Assembly: GCA_022820925.1 (NCBI GenBank)
Contig: JAJEEO010000003.1
Coordinates: 1-64,000 of the forward strand
Length of the DNA: 64,000 nucleotides
Direction of reading: 5' to 3'
Source of the DNA: Acidimicrobiia bacterium
GTDB taxonomy: Bacteria; Actinomycetota; Acidimicrobiia; Acidimicrobiales; Poriferisodalaceae
Shown here: positions 7,791 to 16,626 of the stretch, in pieces
Numbering within the stretch: position 1 is the stretch's first letter
How the letters are laid out: each line of letters starts with the position of its first letter
Notes under the pieces: generated by a model
Told to the model about the DNA's origin: nothing
The model's database searches: none
Seen by the model: only the letters and a program-made list of their open reading frames with translations
Made by a program: the position numbers and the translations under genes

Positions 7791-10700
7791 TCAGCCGTCG
7801 GGTGCGTCCTGCCAGGCGTGCGGCCCGATGACGGTGTTCATCTCGGCGCCGGTGTCGGTGATGGCCTTGTTTCCATCTGCGGCCAGATCGTCGAGACGAG
7901 CGGGCAGGTGGGCGGCGTCGGTGACCACCTCGTAGGCCCAGCGGCGCAGTTCCTCGGGAATCTCAGCGGAGCCTGCGACGGCCGGTATCCAGTGTTCGCG
8001 TGTCCAGCGCTCGGCTGCGAGCGCTTTGGGGTCGATGACGCCCTTGCACTCGATCACGACGTTCAGCCCGTTCGCCAAGCGGGCCACGAAGTCGGGCTCG
8101 TAGCGGCGCCAGGCGCCGTCGAAGTGGTACGGCAGCGCCCAGTCGAGCCCGAAGTTGCGAGCCCAGGCGGCTACTGCGGGGTGATTGTCGGGGATGCGAG
8201 CGGCGTCGAGCTCAAGCCGGGAGTGGCACGCGGCGTGCGACAGCTCGCTTCGCTTCGCCGTGTGGATGTGGCGCAGCGTGGTCTCGAACCGCACCCCCGC
8301 GGTGTCGCCCAGCGACGGCTGGCCGAGCACCGCGATCTGTCGCGGGGGGGGGGGGGTCGCTGCTGCATGCGTGCCGAAATCGCACGCAGCGATCAGCTGC
8401 TGGTAGAAGTCGCGCTTGTTGCGATGCCGCAGCAGCACCGACGCCCTGGCACAGTCGACAGCGGGATGGGCAAGCCAGTCGCTCAGCGCCCGATAGGCCG
8501 AGCCGAACAGTGCGCACCGCCCGCTGTCGCGAAGGTTGCCTCGTGGCGGCTTCAGCGCACCGTTGCCTCCGAGGGTGAGCAGGTTGGCAATCTCGGCTGC
8601 ACAGCGCACACGGGCAGCCTTGTGGCGTTGCAGATCGTCGGGCGACAGCTCGATCATCTCGCCCGCCACGCCTGCCATCTCCACCCGCTCTGCAGGGGCA
8701 TCGTCGGACACCCTGGCGGGCTGCACGGCCGCCGGGCGAAGCCGAAAGCCGTGCTCCGACGCGATCGTGCGGTACTCGAGCACCTGCGGCCACATGATGC
8801 GCAGGCCGGACCTGCCGCGCACCGAGTACACCTCGGTGCGGTCGGACGGCGGCGGCCCGACCCGCGTGCCGCGCATCGGCATGAACTCGAACGGGATGCC
8901 GAGCACCTCCGCATATTCGGGCGTGAGCAGGTGCGTCTTGCCGGGTTCTTCACGGAACGACTCGTACGACGTGCGCCGCAGCGCCCGCCCGGTGATCTGC
9001 TCGCACAGCAGCTGCGAGCTGAACGCGCGGAAGCCCACTATCTGGTGCACCGTGCGTGCGTCCCAGCCCTCGGTGAGCATCGACACCGAGATCACGCAGC
9101 GCACCCCGGCGCCAAGCCGCCCCGGCTTGCCGACCGTGTTCAGGGCCTCGCGGATCGCGTCGGCCGGCATGTCGTCGCCCATATGCGCCGCCTGTTGCCG
9201 GAGCAGCTTCGCGAACCGGGCGGTGATGGCGTCATCGTCGTCGGGCCGCGAATGCACCAGCAGTGTGCGCGGGTCAGCCCGCCACTGTGCGGAGCCACCC
9301 GCGGGCGGCTCGACAACATTGGAGAACTCGTCGTAGCGGCCCGCCACGATCCGGCCGTCGTCGGTCTCGCAGCCGGCGATGTGCTCGTACAGCGCAACGG
9401 CGTTGTCGATGGTGTTGGCCACCACGATCATCACCGGCGGCGTGGGCTGTCCGCGGTCTTGCGCGGAAGCGAACGTGCGACGCCACTCGCTGACCGACGC
9501 CGCCAGCGCGTCCTCGAGCGGCTGCGGCAGCACGGCGGCAGGGTCGCTGCTGCGCTTGGGGAGCTTCTTCGCGGGCGTCGCCTCGTACAGCCGTCGCCAC
9601 GCCGTTCGAGCCGATGGCGTGTCGTCGCCGACAGGCACCCGTGGCACCTTCACCAGGCCCGACTCGATGGCGTCCATCAAGCCGAAGTCCGATGCCACCC
9701 ATTCGAACATCGGCGTGTCGTCGCCGCGGGCGGCCCGGCCGATCCACATCGGCGTTGCCGAGAAGTCGTACACAGGTGACGCTTGGCCGCCGAGCCGGTC
9801 GCGCTCGCCGAGTGCACCCATGTCGCGCAGCGTCCGCACGGCGTTGAACCACACCGAGGCGATCTTGTTCTCGCTGCGTTCCTCGCTGGTCTGCTTGGGG
9901 CCTTCGTCGCCGGTGCGGGGCAGGTAGCAGTGGTGAGCCTCGTCGTTGATGACCACGAGATCGCCGTGGGCGCCCCGGCGCGCCAGCAGGCCGCCCACCA
10001 CCCGGCGCACCATCGCCTGCGGCGACTCGGTCTGATCGATGCGCTCGCGGCCGAGCAGCGCCTTCTGCGCGCCGGTGGACTCGGTGGGGTCGCGTCGGCG
10101 AAATGCCTGGAAGTTCACAATCTCCACGCGTGCCGCGGTCAGGCCGTCCTTGAGTTCGCTGGGCACCAGCCCGAGCTCGTCGTACACGTTCCCCGGCGAG
10201 CCCGGCCTCAGCACTGCCAGCCGGTCGCGCACCGTGAGCCCCGGAGTCAGCACCAGGAATCTCGACGAGTGCTGCAGGTTGCGCTGGCGCTCAGTGCGCG
10301 CCGCGTTGAGCGTCTGCCAGGCGATCAGCATGCCCATCACCGCCGTCTTGCCGGTGCCGGTGGCCATCTTGGCGCAATAGCGCACGATGCCGTCATTCGC
10401 GGCGCGCGACGCTTCTTCGAGATCGCGCCGTTCGCGCGTGTCTCGCCGAGCGGCCTCCCGCAGCCAGATGAGCGTCTCGATGGCTTCGCGCTGCGCGAAG
10501 AACGGCCGCAGCTGCCGGTGCGAGGAGTCTTCAGCCCAGTGCACCAGCAGCTTGCGAGTGACCGGCGCGGTACCCGGGTAGCCGTCATTCCGCCAGGCGC
10601 GGACGCGCTCGCGAATGTCGTTGATGAGCCGATTCTCGTGATCGGTCGGGATGTCAAGGGCCATCGTGGCAGTGGCGTCGTCGTCAGGCACAGGCCGCAG

Positions 10701-10886
10701 CAGCGCCGATCGCCTTCGACCGGGCGTCGGCGACCGCCCCGCAATGGCACGCCCCGCCTGATCGAGATCCCAGTGCAGATCAGGTTCGTCGTAGGGCGAG
10801 CACAGGATCGGATCGACTGCGGGGTCGAACTCAGGAGATGCCGCGGCGTCAGAAACGGCCAAGGCCGCGTGTCCGTCCCGCTTCAA
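7791..10886 (-). CDS. BPTD_3080-like restriction endonuclease: SF2 helicase with C-terminal PD-(D/E)XK nuclease
   Basis: 1031 residues from a TTG start. A DEAD/DEAH-type helicase core has Walker A MATGTGKTAVM near residues 172-182 and Walker B VINDEAHH near 313-320. Motif III is DFSATP, and motif VI resembles CEQITGRALRR. The C-terminal segment near residues 929-948 reads EPDFVARLANGLNVVIECKG, a PD-(D/E)XK-like nuclease centre. This layout matches the type III-like restriction subunit family named after BPTD_3080. No methylase gene adjoins it, so it may act alone or with a distant partner. A run of 13 C on the coding strand lies at about codon 843, before the nuclease segment, so slippage would remove the nuclease. 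Confidence 0.75.
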   Translation of the reverse strand: MKRDGHAALAVSDAAASPEFDPAVDPILCSPYDEPDLHWDLDQAGRAIAGRSPTPGRRRSALLRPVPDDDATATMALDIPTDHENRLINDIRERVRAWRNDGYPGTAPVTRKLLVHWAEDSSHRQLRPFFAQREAIETLIWLREAARRDTRERRDLEEASRAANDGIVRYCAKMATGTGKTAVMGMLIAWQTLNAARTERQRNLQHSSRFLVLTPGLTVRDRLAVLRPGSPGNVYDELGLVPSELKDGLTAARVEIVNFQAFRRRDPTESTGAQKALLGRERIDQTESPQAMVRRVVGGLLARRGAHGDLVVINDEAHHCYLPRTGDEGPKQTSEERSENKIASVWFNAVRTLRDMGALGERDRLGGQASPVYDFSATPMWIGRAARGDDTPMFEWVASDFGLMDAIESGLVKVPRVPVGDDTPSARTAWRRLYEATPAKKLPKRSSDPAAVLPQPLEDALAASVSEWRRTFASAQDRGQPTPPVMIVVANTIDNAVALYEHIAGCETDDGRIVAGRYDEFSNVVEPPAGGSAQWRADPRTLLVHSRPDDDDAITARFAKLLRQQAAHMGDDMPADAIREALNTVGKPGRLGAGVRCVISVSMLTEGWDARTVHQIVGFRAFSSQLLCEQITGRALRRTSYESFREEPGKTHLLTPEYAEVLGIPFEFMPMRGTRVGPPPSDRTEVYSVRGRSGLRIMWPQVLEYRTIASEHGFRLRPAAVQPARVSDDAPAERVEMAGVAGEMIELSPDDLQRHKAARVRCAAEIANLLTLGGNGALKPPRGNLRDSGRCALFGSAYRALSDWLAHPAVDCARASVLLRHRNKRDFYQQLIAACDFGTHAAATPPPPRQIAVLGQPSLGDTAGVRFETTLRHIHTAKRSELSHAACHSRLELDAARIPDNHPAVAAWARNFGLDWALPYHFDGAWRRYEPDFVARLANGLNVVIECKGVIDPKALAAERWTREHWIPAVAGSAEIPEELRRWAYEVVTDAAHLPARLDDLAADGNKAITDTGAEMNTVIGPHAWQDAPDG
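8344..8356. repeat. 13-base poly-G (coding-strand poly-C) tract inside the restriction gene
   Basis: Bases 8344-8356 are all G on the plus strand; on the coding strand they give four prolines. A slip into either other frame would meet a stop at about 8212 or 8171, well before the PD-(D/E)XK segment around 8040-8100. It is the longest homopolymer I noticed in the window. Confidence 0.9.
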
Positions 10887-11062
10887 CCACGAGCCTCATC
10901 ATGCTTGGCCGCAGGCGTGTCGGCAAGCCCACGTGGCGGGTCGCCTCTCGCCGCACTGCTGGCTGAGCGTGGTCGCGATCCGGCGTACTCTGATCGAGGG
11001 ACAGAGGGGCTCGTGCGGCCTCTGATCTGGCCCCGACAACGACGGCTGCTGGGAGCGGCAAC

Positions 11063-11671
11063 ATGGCTATCTCGAACCTGTCCGAGCTGCGAGAGACGTA
11101 CCGTCCGCCGGCGGCACGGGCACACCAGAAAGTGCTCGACCGCATCGACGAGCACTCGCGGCGGTTCATCGAGTTGTCTCCGCTGTGCGTCATCAGCTCG
11201 ATCGGGGCCGACGGGCGGGCCGACACCTCGCCGCGCGGCGACCCGCCGGGTTTCGTGACCGTGCTCGACGAGCAGACCCTGCTGATCCCCGACCGGCCCG
11301 GCAACCGGCAGGTCGACACCTTGCAGAACGTCCTCTTCAACCCGAACGTGGGGCTGCTGTTCCTGGTGCCGGGCATGAACGAGACGCTGCGCGTCAGCGG
11401 CGCCGCCGAGATCGTGACCGACGCCGACCTCCTGGCGTCGCAGTCGATCAAGGACCGGCCGCCGCTGTCAGGCCTGCAGGTCGCCGTCGAAGAGGCCTTC
11501 CTGCATTGCGGACGGTCGCTGATTCGCTCCCGCCTGTGGGACCCGGATGCTCGGATCGACCGGTCCGCATATCCCACCTACGGGCAAGTGCTGGCCGACC
11601 AGATCAACGGCGCTGATGCCGTCGAGATCGATGCGTCCGAGCACGAGGCCAACCGAGACCGCCTGTACTGA
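11063..11671 (+). CDS. Pyridoxamine 5'-phosphate oxidase-like flavoprotein (MSMEG_1061 type)
   Basis: 202 residues. The split-barrel PPOX fold is recognisable from PLCVISSIGADGRADTSPRGDPPGFV (residues ~40-66, interrupted here as the pattern rather than a single motif), LLIPDRPGNRQVDT and LFLVPGMNETLRVSG. FMN is the expected cofactor; the substrate is unknown. The ribosome site GGGAGCGG precedes ATG 11063. The gene is divergent from the restriction gene across ~175 bp that must hold both promoters, with a candidate TACTCT at 10986-10991. Confidence 0.75.
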   Translation: MAISNLSELRETYRPPAARAHQKVLDRIDEHSRRFIELSPLCVISSIGADGRADTSPRGDPPGFVTVLDEQTLLIPDRPGNRQVDTLQNVLFNPNVGLLFLVPGMNETLRVSGAAEIVTDADLLASQSIKDRPPLSGLQVAVEEAFLHCGRSLIRSRLWDPDARIDRSAYPTYGQVLADQINGADAVEIDASEHEANRDRLY

Positions 11672-11728
11672 CAGAACACTGCTGCCGTTAGCGTCCGCCA
11701 GTACGACGTTCCACGGGGGAAGCGGGCG

Positions 11729-12523
11729 ATGGCGACGAGACTTGACCAGTGGGCTGGTCGGAGCCCCGATGGGGCCGCGACTCGCGAGTTCCGCATTTCT
11801 CGTGTCGGGAGGCGCGACATCACCGGTGCCTTGTGGATGCCGGACACGCCTTCGGGGGCGCGGAGTCTGGTGTGCTTCGGTCACGGGGCTTCTGGCGACC
11901 GGTATCAGTTCCCTGCGTCTCGGCTCGCAGCCGATCTGACGGCACAGGGCATCGCGATGCTGAGCGTGGAGGGCCCCGATCATGGCCTGCGGCAGACCGG
12001 CGAGGGCGGACGGGCCGGGATGATCGCCGACCTGCTGCGAGAAGACGCCATGTCGGATATGTGTGACGACTGGAACGAGGCGGTTGAGCTGGTATGCGCC
12101 CGCAACGCACTCGATCCCTCCCGGATCGGCTATTTCGGGCTCTCGATGGGCTCGGCCTATGGCATCGCGTTCCTCGCCCAGCGAAGCCGTGTCGCGGTGG
12201 CGGTGCTCGGCCTGTGGGCCGATGTCGAGGCCATCCCTCACAACGAGACGGTGCTTGCCTGCGCACGCGCCCTCACCGCGCCGACGCTGTTCCTGACCCA
12301 GCTCGATGACGAGTTCCTCCCGGTCGACGGATCGATCTCGCTGTTCTCTGCGATCGGCTCGGCCGACAAGCGCCTTCACCTCAATCCCGGCGTGCATGCG
12401 GAGATTCCGCTGGACGAGGTGGACTTTGCCGCGCAGTTTCTGATCGAGCGCATGACCGGGCCGACGGACGGCTCGCCTGATCGTGAGATGGGCCAGATCG
12501 TCGACGCAGAACCGGTGCACTAG
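11729..12523 (+). CDS. Alpha/beta hydrolase (dienelactone hydrolase-like)
   Basis: 264 residues. The catalytic triad is visible: S139 in GLSMGSAYG, D193 or D194 in QLDDEFLP and H223 in PGVHAEIP. The early motif VCFGHGASGDRY supplies the oxyanion strand. It is cytosolic, with no signal peptide. A ribosome site (GGGGGAAGCGG) precedes ATG 11729. It lies 57 bp after the PPOX gene in the same direction, so co-transcription is possible. The substrate is not inferable. Confidence 0.75.
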   Translation: MATRLDQWAGRSPDGAATREFRISRVGRRDITGALWMPDTPSGARSLVCFGHGASGDRYQFPASRLAADLTAQGIAMLSVEGPDHGLRQTGEGGRAGMIADLLREDAMSDMCDDWNEAVELVCARNALDPSRIGYFGLSMGSAYGIAFLAQRSRVAVAVLGLWADVEAIPHNETVLACARALTAPTLFLTQLDDEFLPVDGSISLFSAIGSADKRLHLNPGVHAEIPLDEVDFAAQFLIERMTGPTDGSPDREMGQIVDAEPVH

Positions 12524-12674
12524 CGCCCCGCACCAGTGGGCCTGCGTGCTCTTGAGACCCCAACCGCGCTGCCATGCTTGGCCCCGTCGCTGGCTGTCGC
12601 TGCGGGGCGAGGCCTCGCCAGGGCGTCGGCGCTTATGGCGACTCGTCGGCGATAGCAGGGGTCCGGGTCTGCAA

Positions 12675-12693
12675 GCGAGCGAGTGACGCTCGC
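12675..12693. terminator. Hairpin between convergent hydrolase and PIN gene
   Basis: GCGAGCG (12675-12681) pairs with CGCTCGC (12687-12693) across an AGTGA loop, about 20 bp beyond the PIN stop. No T-tract is present, so termination is only plausible. The rest of 12524-12713 shows nothing recognisable. Confidence 0.35.
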
Positions 12694-12713
12694 CGGTTCA
12701 ACAAGGGCGAGAG

Positions 12714-13109
12714 CTAACTCAGGCGCTCGAGTCCGCCGATGGCATCGAAGCCTTGATCGAAGCTGAATATGCGAGTCACACCTGCGCTGCCCATCACCGC
12801 GGCGTGCAAAGCATCTCGGGCTGACAGGCTGCTGACGTTCTCCAGCAGTGTCCGCGCGGCACGAATCTCGGCCACGCCGAATGCGAAGACATCGTCGACC
12901 AAGGCATCGAGGCTTGCGAAGGCCGGGTCGATTGCGTCGAGCCGACCGAGAGCGACATAGCGGTGGAGAATCTCTTGGTAAACCTCGACGTCAGTGACGA
13001 ACATCTCGCCGGCTTGCGTCAGGCGAGTCAGCACAGCGACCGTTCGATCCTTGTTCGGGTGTGCAGCGCCGACCAGGTACATCGGCACGTTGGAGTCGAT
13101 GAATATCAT
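12714..13109 (-). CDS. VapC-like PIN toxin
   Basis: 131 residues with the complete PIN set: D5 (MIFIDSN), E42/E46 (VEVYQEILHR), D99 (SARDALHAA) and D118 (SFDQGFD). It should cleave RNA with Mg2+; the target is unknown. It starts at ATG 13109, nine bases after the antitoxin gene, in the usual antitoxin-toxin order. Confidence 0.8.
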   Translation of the reverse strand: MIFIDSNVPMYLVGAAHPNKDRTVAVLTRLTQAGEMFVTDVEVYQEILHRYVALGRLDAIDPAFASLDALVDDVFAFGVAEIRAARTLLENVSSLSARDALHAAVMGSAGVTRIFSFDQGFDAIGGLERLS

Positions 13110-13118
13110 TGCCGCAGA

Positions 13119-13373
13119 TCACGAGGCCAATCGGCCGGCTTCGATGTCTCGGAGCATCCCGTCGATGTCGGCTGTCGGGAATTCGTGTTGTGAAGCTTCT
13201 GCGATTGCCTGAAGCCTCGCCACAGACGGTTCGGGCAAGCGGCTCGAGTCGCGCAGCGCTTGGCGCATCGCCTGCCGGACCCACTCAGCGATCGTCAGGC
13301 GACATGTCTGCGCCGCACTCTGGATCTCCGTGTATTCGTCCTTATGCACCAAGACTTGGAGTCGTTTCGACAC
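13119..13373 (-). CDS. RHH-type antitoxin of the VapC-like toxin
   Basis: 84 residues from GTG 13373 (VSKRLQVLVHKDEYTEIQ). A short strand followed by the amphipathic AEWVRQAMRQAL suggests ribbon-helix-helix DNA binding, and the C-terminal FPTADIDGMLRDIEAG would contact the toxin. An upstream TTG at 13397 would also be in frame, but it falls between a consensus -35 (TTGACA) and the -10 (TAGGCT). The GTG seven bases after the -10 is therefore preferred, implying a leaderless message. Confidence 0.7.
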   Translation of the reverse strand: MSKRLQVLVHKDEYTEIQSAAQTCRLTIAEWVRQAMRQALRDSSRLPEPSVARLQAIAEASQHEFPTADIDGMLRDIEAGRLAS

Positions 13374-13380
13374 ATGGCTT

Positions 13381-13407
13381 AGCCTATCTGACTGCAAGAG
13401 ATGTCAA
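13381..13407 (-). promoter_or_regulatory. Promoter of the VapBC-like operon
   Basis: On the minus strand TTGACA (13402-13407) and TAGGCT (13381-13386) are separated by 15 bp. The -10 ends seven bases before GTG 13373. This is the best -35/-10 pair seen in the window. Confidence 0.55.
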
Positions 13408-13569
13408 GACTGACTCATGCTCTCGCAATAGGCAGGGATGAACACAGTCAAAGGCGCCATTCGGCACGACGGACTGCCTTCCGTCCCACCGCGGCACCGC
13501 GGCACCCCGACCTCGGCATGCAGGTCACTGTTCTCGGTCAGCAGACTGCCAGCACTTCCACACGGCTAA

Positions 13570-13610
13570 TTCAAAATTGGACTTTGAAATAGCCCGCAGT
13601 CGCGTAGTCT
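13570..13610 (+). promoter_or_regulatory. Promoter and inverted repeat upstream of the DUF4143 ATPase
   Basis: TTCAAA (13570-13575) and TTTGAA (13583-13588) form an inverted repeat with a 7-bp spacer. The right arm overlaps a candidate -35 (TTGAAA, 13584-13589). The -10 TAGTCT (13605-13610) ends six bases before GTG 13617. The arrangement suggests a leaderless, repressible promoter. Confidence 0.45.
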
Positions 13611-13616
13611 GAACTC

Positions 13617-14813
13617 GTGCCGATCGAGCGCGATCTCGCACCCAAGCTCCGGGCGGCGGCCGAGCAGTGGCCTGCGGTGACGCTGACTGGGCCTCGCCAG
13701 AGCGGCAAGACGACACTGTGCGCGACGGTCTTCGGCGACCATCCGCAGGTGTCTCTGGAAGATCCCGACACGCGGGCGTTCGCCGAGGAGGATCCGCGCG
13801 GCTTCTTGGCCCAGTTCGGGGACGGCGCAGTCATCGACGAGGTGCAACGTGTTCCCGACTTGCCGTCGTACTTGCAGGGGGTCATCGACGCCGACCCGGT
13901 TCCCGGCCGCTGGATACTGACCGGCTCGCATAATCTCGCGCTGGTGCAGTCAGTGAGCCAGTCGCTGGCCGGGCGTACCGCTGTGCTGCACTTGCTGCCG
14001 CTGGCCCGCAGCGAGGCGATCCGCTTCGACAGCTTCCCGCACAGCCTGGACGAAGCCATCCTCGTCGGCGGCTTCCCGCCCATCTTCGACCGCGGCTTCG
14101 AGGCCTCCGATTGGCTCGCCTCCTACGTCGCCACCTATCTCGAACGCGATGTCCGAATCATCACCAACGTCGGCGACCTGAACACGTTCAACCGCTTCGT
14201 GCAGCTCTGTGCGGGCCGCAGCGGGCAATTGCTGAACTACTCCGCGCTGGCCGGCGACTGCGGCATCTCGCAGCCGACCGCCAAGGCTTGGCTGAGCGTG
14301 CTGGAGGCTCTGTTCGTCGTGTTCCGCCTGGATGCGTTCGCCGCCAATACACGCAAGCGCTTGGTACGCATGCCCAAGCTGCACTTCTACGACAGCGGGC
14401 TGGCCTGCTGGCTGCTGGGCATACGCACGCCCGAGCAGCTGCACTCCCACCCGCTGCGCGGTGCGATGTTCGAGACGTGGGTGGCCTCGGAGATCGTCAA
14501 GCATCGTGCCAATCGGGGCGTCCGCGGCGGTGTCACGCACTACCGGGACCGCAGCGGCACCGAGGTCGATCTCGTGGTGGAACACGCCGACGGAGCGCAA
14601 GCGGGCATCTCCCTCGTCGAAGCCCGTGCTACTGCCACGCCAAGCGGGCGCCTGCTCGACGGTCCACGTCACGTCCGGGCACAGCTGGCGGACGAGCACC
14701 CAAGCGCGTCCGCCGTCGCCGTCTACGGCGGCACCGAAACCCAGCATCGCAGCGACGGATCACTGGTGGCCTGGCACGAACTCCACCACAGCACCCTCGG
14801 CACGGCCCCATAG
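13617..14813 (+). CDS. AAA_14 / DUF4143 family ATPase
   Basis: 398 residues. The N-terminal AAA_14 domain has Walker A GPRQSGKT (residues 25-32), a Walker B-like GAVIDEVQRVP and the sensor-like ILTGSHN. The C-terminal DUF4143 part includes YVATYLERDV, a helix-turn-helix-like segment and LHFYDSGLACWLLG, then a nuclease-like TEVDLVVEH. These ATPases are common and scattered in prokaryotes, and their function is unclear. GTG 13617 is six bases after a TAGTCT -10. Confidence 0.8.
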   Translation: MPIERDLAPKLRAAAEQWPAVTLTGPRQSGKTTLCATVFGDHPQVSLEDPDTRAFAEEDPRGFLAQFGDGAVIDEVQRVPDLPSYLQGVIDADPVPGRWILTGSHNLALVQSVSQSLAGRTAVLHLLPLARSEAIRFDSFPHSLDEAILVGGFPPIFDRGFEASDWLASYVATYLERDVRIITNVGDLNTFNRFVQLCAGRSGQLLNYSALAGDCGISQPTAKAWLSVLEALFVVFRLDAFAANTRKRLVRMPKLHFYDSGLACWLLGIRTPEQLHSHPLRGAMFETWVASEIVKHRANRGVRGGVTHYRDRSGTEVDLVVEHADGAQAGISLVEARATATPSGRLLDGPRHVRAQLADEHPSASAVAVYGGTETQHRSDGSLVAWHELHHSTLGTAP

Positions 14814-14892
14814 CGCGCTCATCACAACCGTCAAGCAAACGGCCACGGGAGACAGACATGGGAGTCGCACCGATGTGGATTGGGCCGAGTCC

Positions 14893-15018
14893 ATGGCGTT
14901 CGAAACGCTGGCGTTCAACGCCCTGCATCACTACACGAGACTTGGTGACGCGGCGAACTACCTCGACAGAGTCGCTGGCAAGCTTCGAGAGCACCTCGGG
15001 TTCGAGATCATCCGCTGA
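14893..15018 (+). CDS. Small ORF, possibly a gene remnant
   Basis: 41 residues beginning MAFETLAFNALHHYTRLG and ending GKLREHLGFEIIR. The mix of residues looks protein-like. The frame continues upstream without a better start, and there is no ribosome site. Its last codons fall inside a 28-bp direct repeat, so it may be the tail of a rearranged gene. No family is recognised. Confidence 0.25.
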   Translation: MAFETLAFNALHHYTRLGDAANYLDRVAGKLREHLGFEIIR

Positions 15019-15093
15019 TCCGCGAGCCGCCCCCCGGTCTCCCGGCAGCCGAGTCAAGATCTCCAAGATCATCCGCTGATCCGCGAGCCGCCC
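15005..15093 (+). repeat. 28-bp direct repeat, copies 61 bp apart
   Basis: AGATCATCCGCTGATCCGCG and the following GAGCCGCC occur at 15005-15032 and again at 15066-15093 without mismatch. The first copy contains the stop of the small ORF at 14893-15018. It looks like a short tandem duplication scar. Confidence 0.8.
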
Positions 15094-15222
15094 GGCGGGC
15101 GATGGCGCGGGCGCGACGGTCGGCGCATTCGCGGGCGACCGCGGTTTCGAGAGCGCCACTGTCCAGGATGTGGCTTCCTGCGGATCGCCTCCGCGGCGAG
15201 GTGGGACTGGCAGGATGACCGG

Positions 15223-16626
15223 ATGACACAATTGCCCACGCAATCGCACCTGAATCTCCGCGTGCCCGGTGACATCGGCGAGAGCGAGGCGGAGGCAGCA
15301 CTGAGGCGCATTGAGTCAGACGACCCCGATGTCGGCGCTCAGGCACGCGACGTCTACGAGGTGCTCACCTGGGGTGAGGGGCCCGGCGTGCTGAGGCAGG
15401 CTCGCGTGCAGACGTGGTTGTGGTACGAGCTGCCCTGCAAGTGCCTCAGCGACGAAGCCGGCTACATGGGTCGCTTGGCGCGTGTCGCCGCCGTGCTGCT
15501 CGACGAGCTCGGCCTGCACAGGTACGCCGCGATCTGTCGAAGCGAGACCACGGCGACCGTGCATCGGGCATTCGGCGAGCGCGACAGCGAAGGGTTCGCG
15601 GCGCTGTGCACGGCAATGCGCGACTCGGGCATCTCGCCGCCTGATCTCGACGATTTCGAATGGAACAGGTTCATGGGCTTCGACGAGGCAGACGCGTATG
15701 CCGCCGCGCAAGACGCGCTCGAAGCAGCGGTCGCCGCCGGCGAGTTGACGGTCGGAGCGCGGGGCTGGCGGGCGGAGCAGAAGCGGATAGTGGCGACGGC
15801 ACTCGACGCTGACCACGATGCACAGCCGGGCCAGTCATGGCGCACGGCGCTGGCCACTGAACGGCTCGCCCGCTGGGTCAGCCAGGGCGACACCCTGAGC
15901 GAGTCTGTGGGTGCTGCGCGGGCACAGGTCGCGAACCGGCTGCTGCATCCGATCGAACCGCCGTCCGAAGTCGTCGAGGCTCTGCATCTGCCGATGTGGC
16001 TGCTGACGCGATTCGGCGATGAACAGCCGCTAACCCAGGCGGGAAATCTTCGAGTGGCGTTCATCCGGACGGTGCATCAAGACTGCCCGTGGCGGGTGCT
16101 CACGCCGCCGCCTCCATATGAGCAGCGCCATGTCGAGGCTGACGACGTGATCCTGTCGGCGCTGCGCCACTGGTTGCAGCGGGCCAATGCGCTGCGCAAG
16201 CGCCACAACAAGTTGCAATGCACCCAGGCAGGCACGAAGATGGCACACGACCCGTCGCTGGCGTGGCAGCGGCTGACGCAGCATCTGTTCCCGACCGGCT
16301 GGGACGGTTTCGTCGTCGAGAATGCAGCGCTGGCGCTCCTATGCAGCGGCGGTGAGATTGCCGACAGGGATCTCGACGCCCAAGTCAGCAAGATGGCGAC
16401 CGAATGCGGCTGGCGCTCGTGGAACGACGGCGAGCAGCGCACACCATCGGCGCACGAAGCGTCGTGGGCGTTCTCCGAAACGCTGCACCTGTGGACAGCT
16501 TGTGGATTGCTCAGTTCGGCAGGCACACGGCCAGATGAGCGACTGTCGCTGACTGAGGCGGGCACAGCAGCCGTGCTCACCCGCCTTCGCCACACCGCTG
16601 CGGGAGCGGGCCACCGGCCATGGTGA
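15223..16626 (+). CDS. Hypothetical protein, possible winged-helix-containing
   Basis: 467 residues, not recognised with confidence. No signal peptide or membrane helix is present. The region near residues 265-345 has LPMWLLTRFGDEQPLTQAGNLR followed by LSALRHWLQRANALRKRHNKLQ. The end has LWTACGLLSSAGT...LSLTEAGTAAV. These look like two winged-helix-like units of the helix-turn-strand type seen in some pRiA4b ORF-3-like or SEC-C-associated actinobacterial proteins. ATG 15223 is six bases after CAGGAT, a weak -10 match with leaderless spacing. Confidence 0.55.
   Translation: MTQLPTQSHLNLRVPGDIGESEAEAALRRIESDDPDVGAQARDVYEVLTWGEGPGVLRQARVQTWLWYELPCKCLSDEAGYMGRLARVAAVLLDELGLHRYAAICRSETTATVHRAFGERDSEGFAALCTAMRDSGISPPDLDDFEWNRFMGFDEADAYAAAQDALEAAVAAGELTVGARGWRAEQKRIVATALDADHDAQPGQSWRTALATERLARWVSQGDTLSESVGAARAQVANRLLHPIEPPSEVVEALHLPMWLLTRFGDEQPLTQAGNLRVAFIRTVHQDCPWRVLTPPPPYEQRHVEADDVILSALRHWLQRANALRKRHNKLQCTQAGTKMAHDPSLAWQRLTQHLFPTGWDGFVVENAALALLCSGGEIADRDLDAQVSKMATECGWRSWNDGEQRTPSAHEASWAFSETLHLWTACGLLSSAGTRPDERLSLTEAGTAAVLTRLRHTAAGAGHRPW

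Noticed and set aside
8344..8356. Frameshift at the homopolymer making the restriction gene a pseudogene
   Set aside because: The frame is open through the run as given, so it is treated as intact and possibly phase-variable.
7818..9779. 653-residue plus-strand frame opposite the restriction gene
   Set aside because: Composition is the Arg/His/Gly-rich pattern of an antisense shadow, with no ribosome site or domain; the minus-strand helicase is clearly real.
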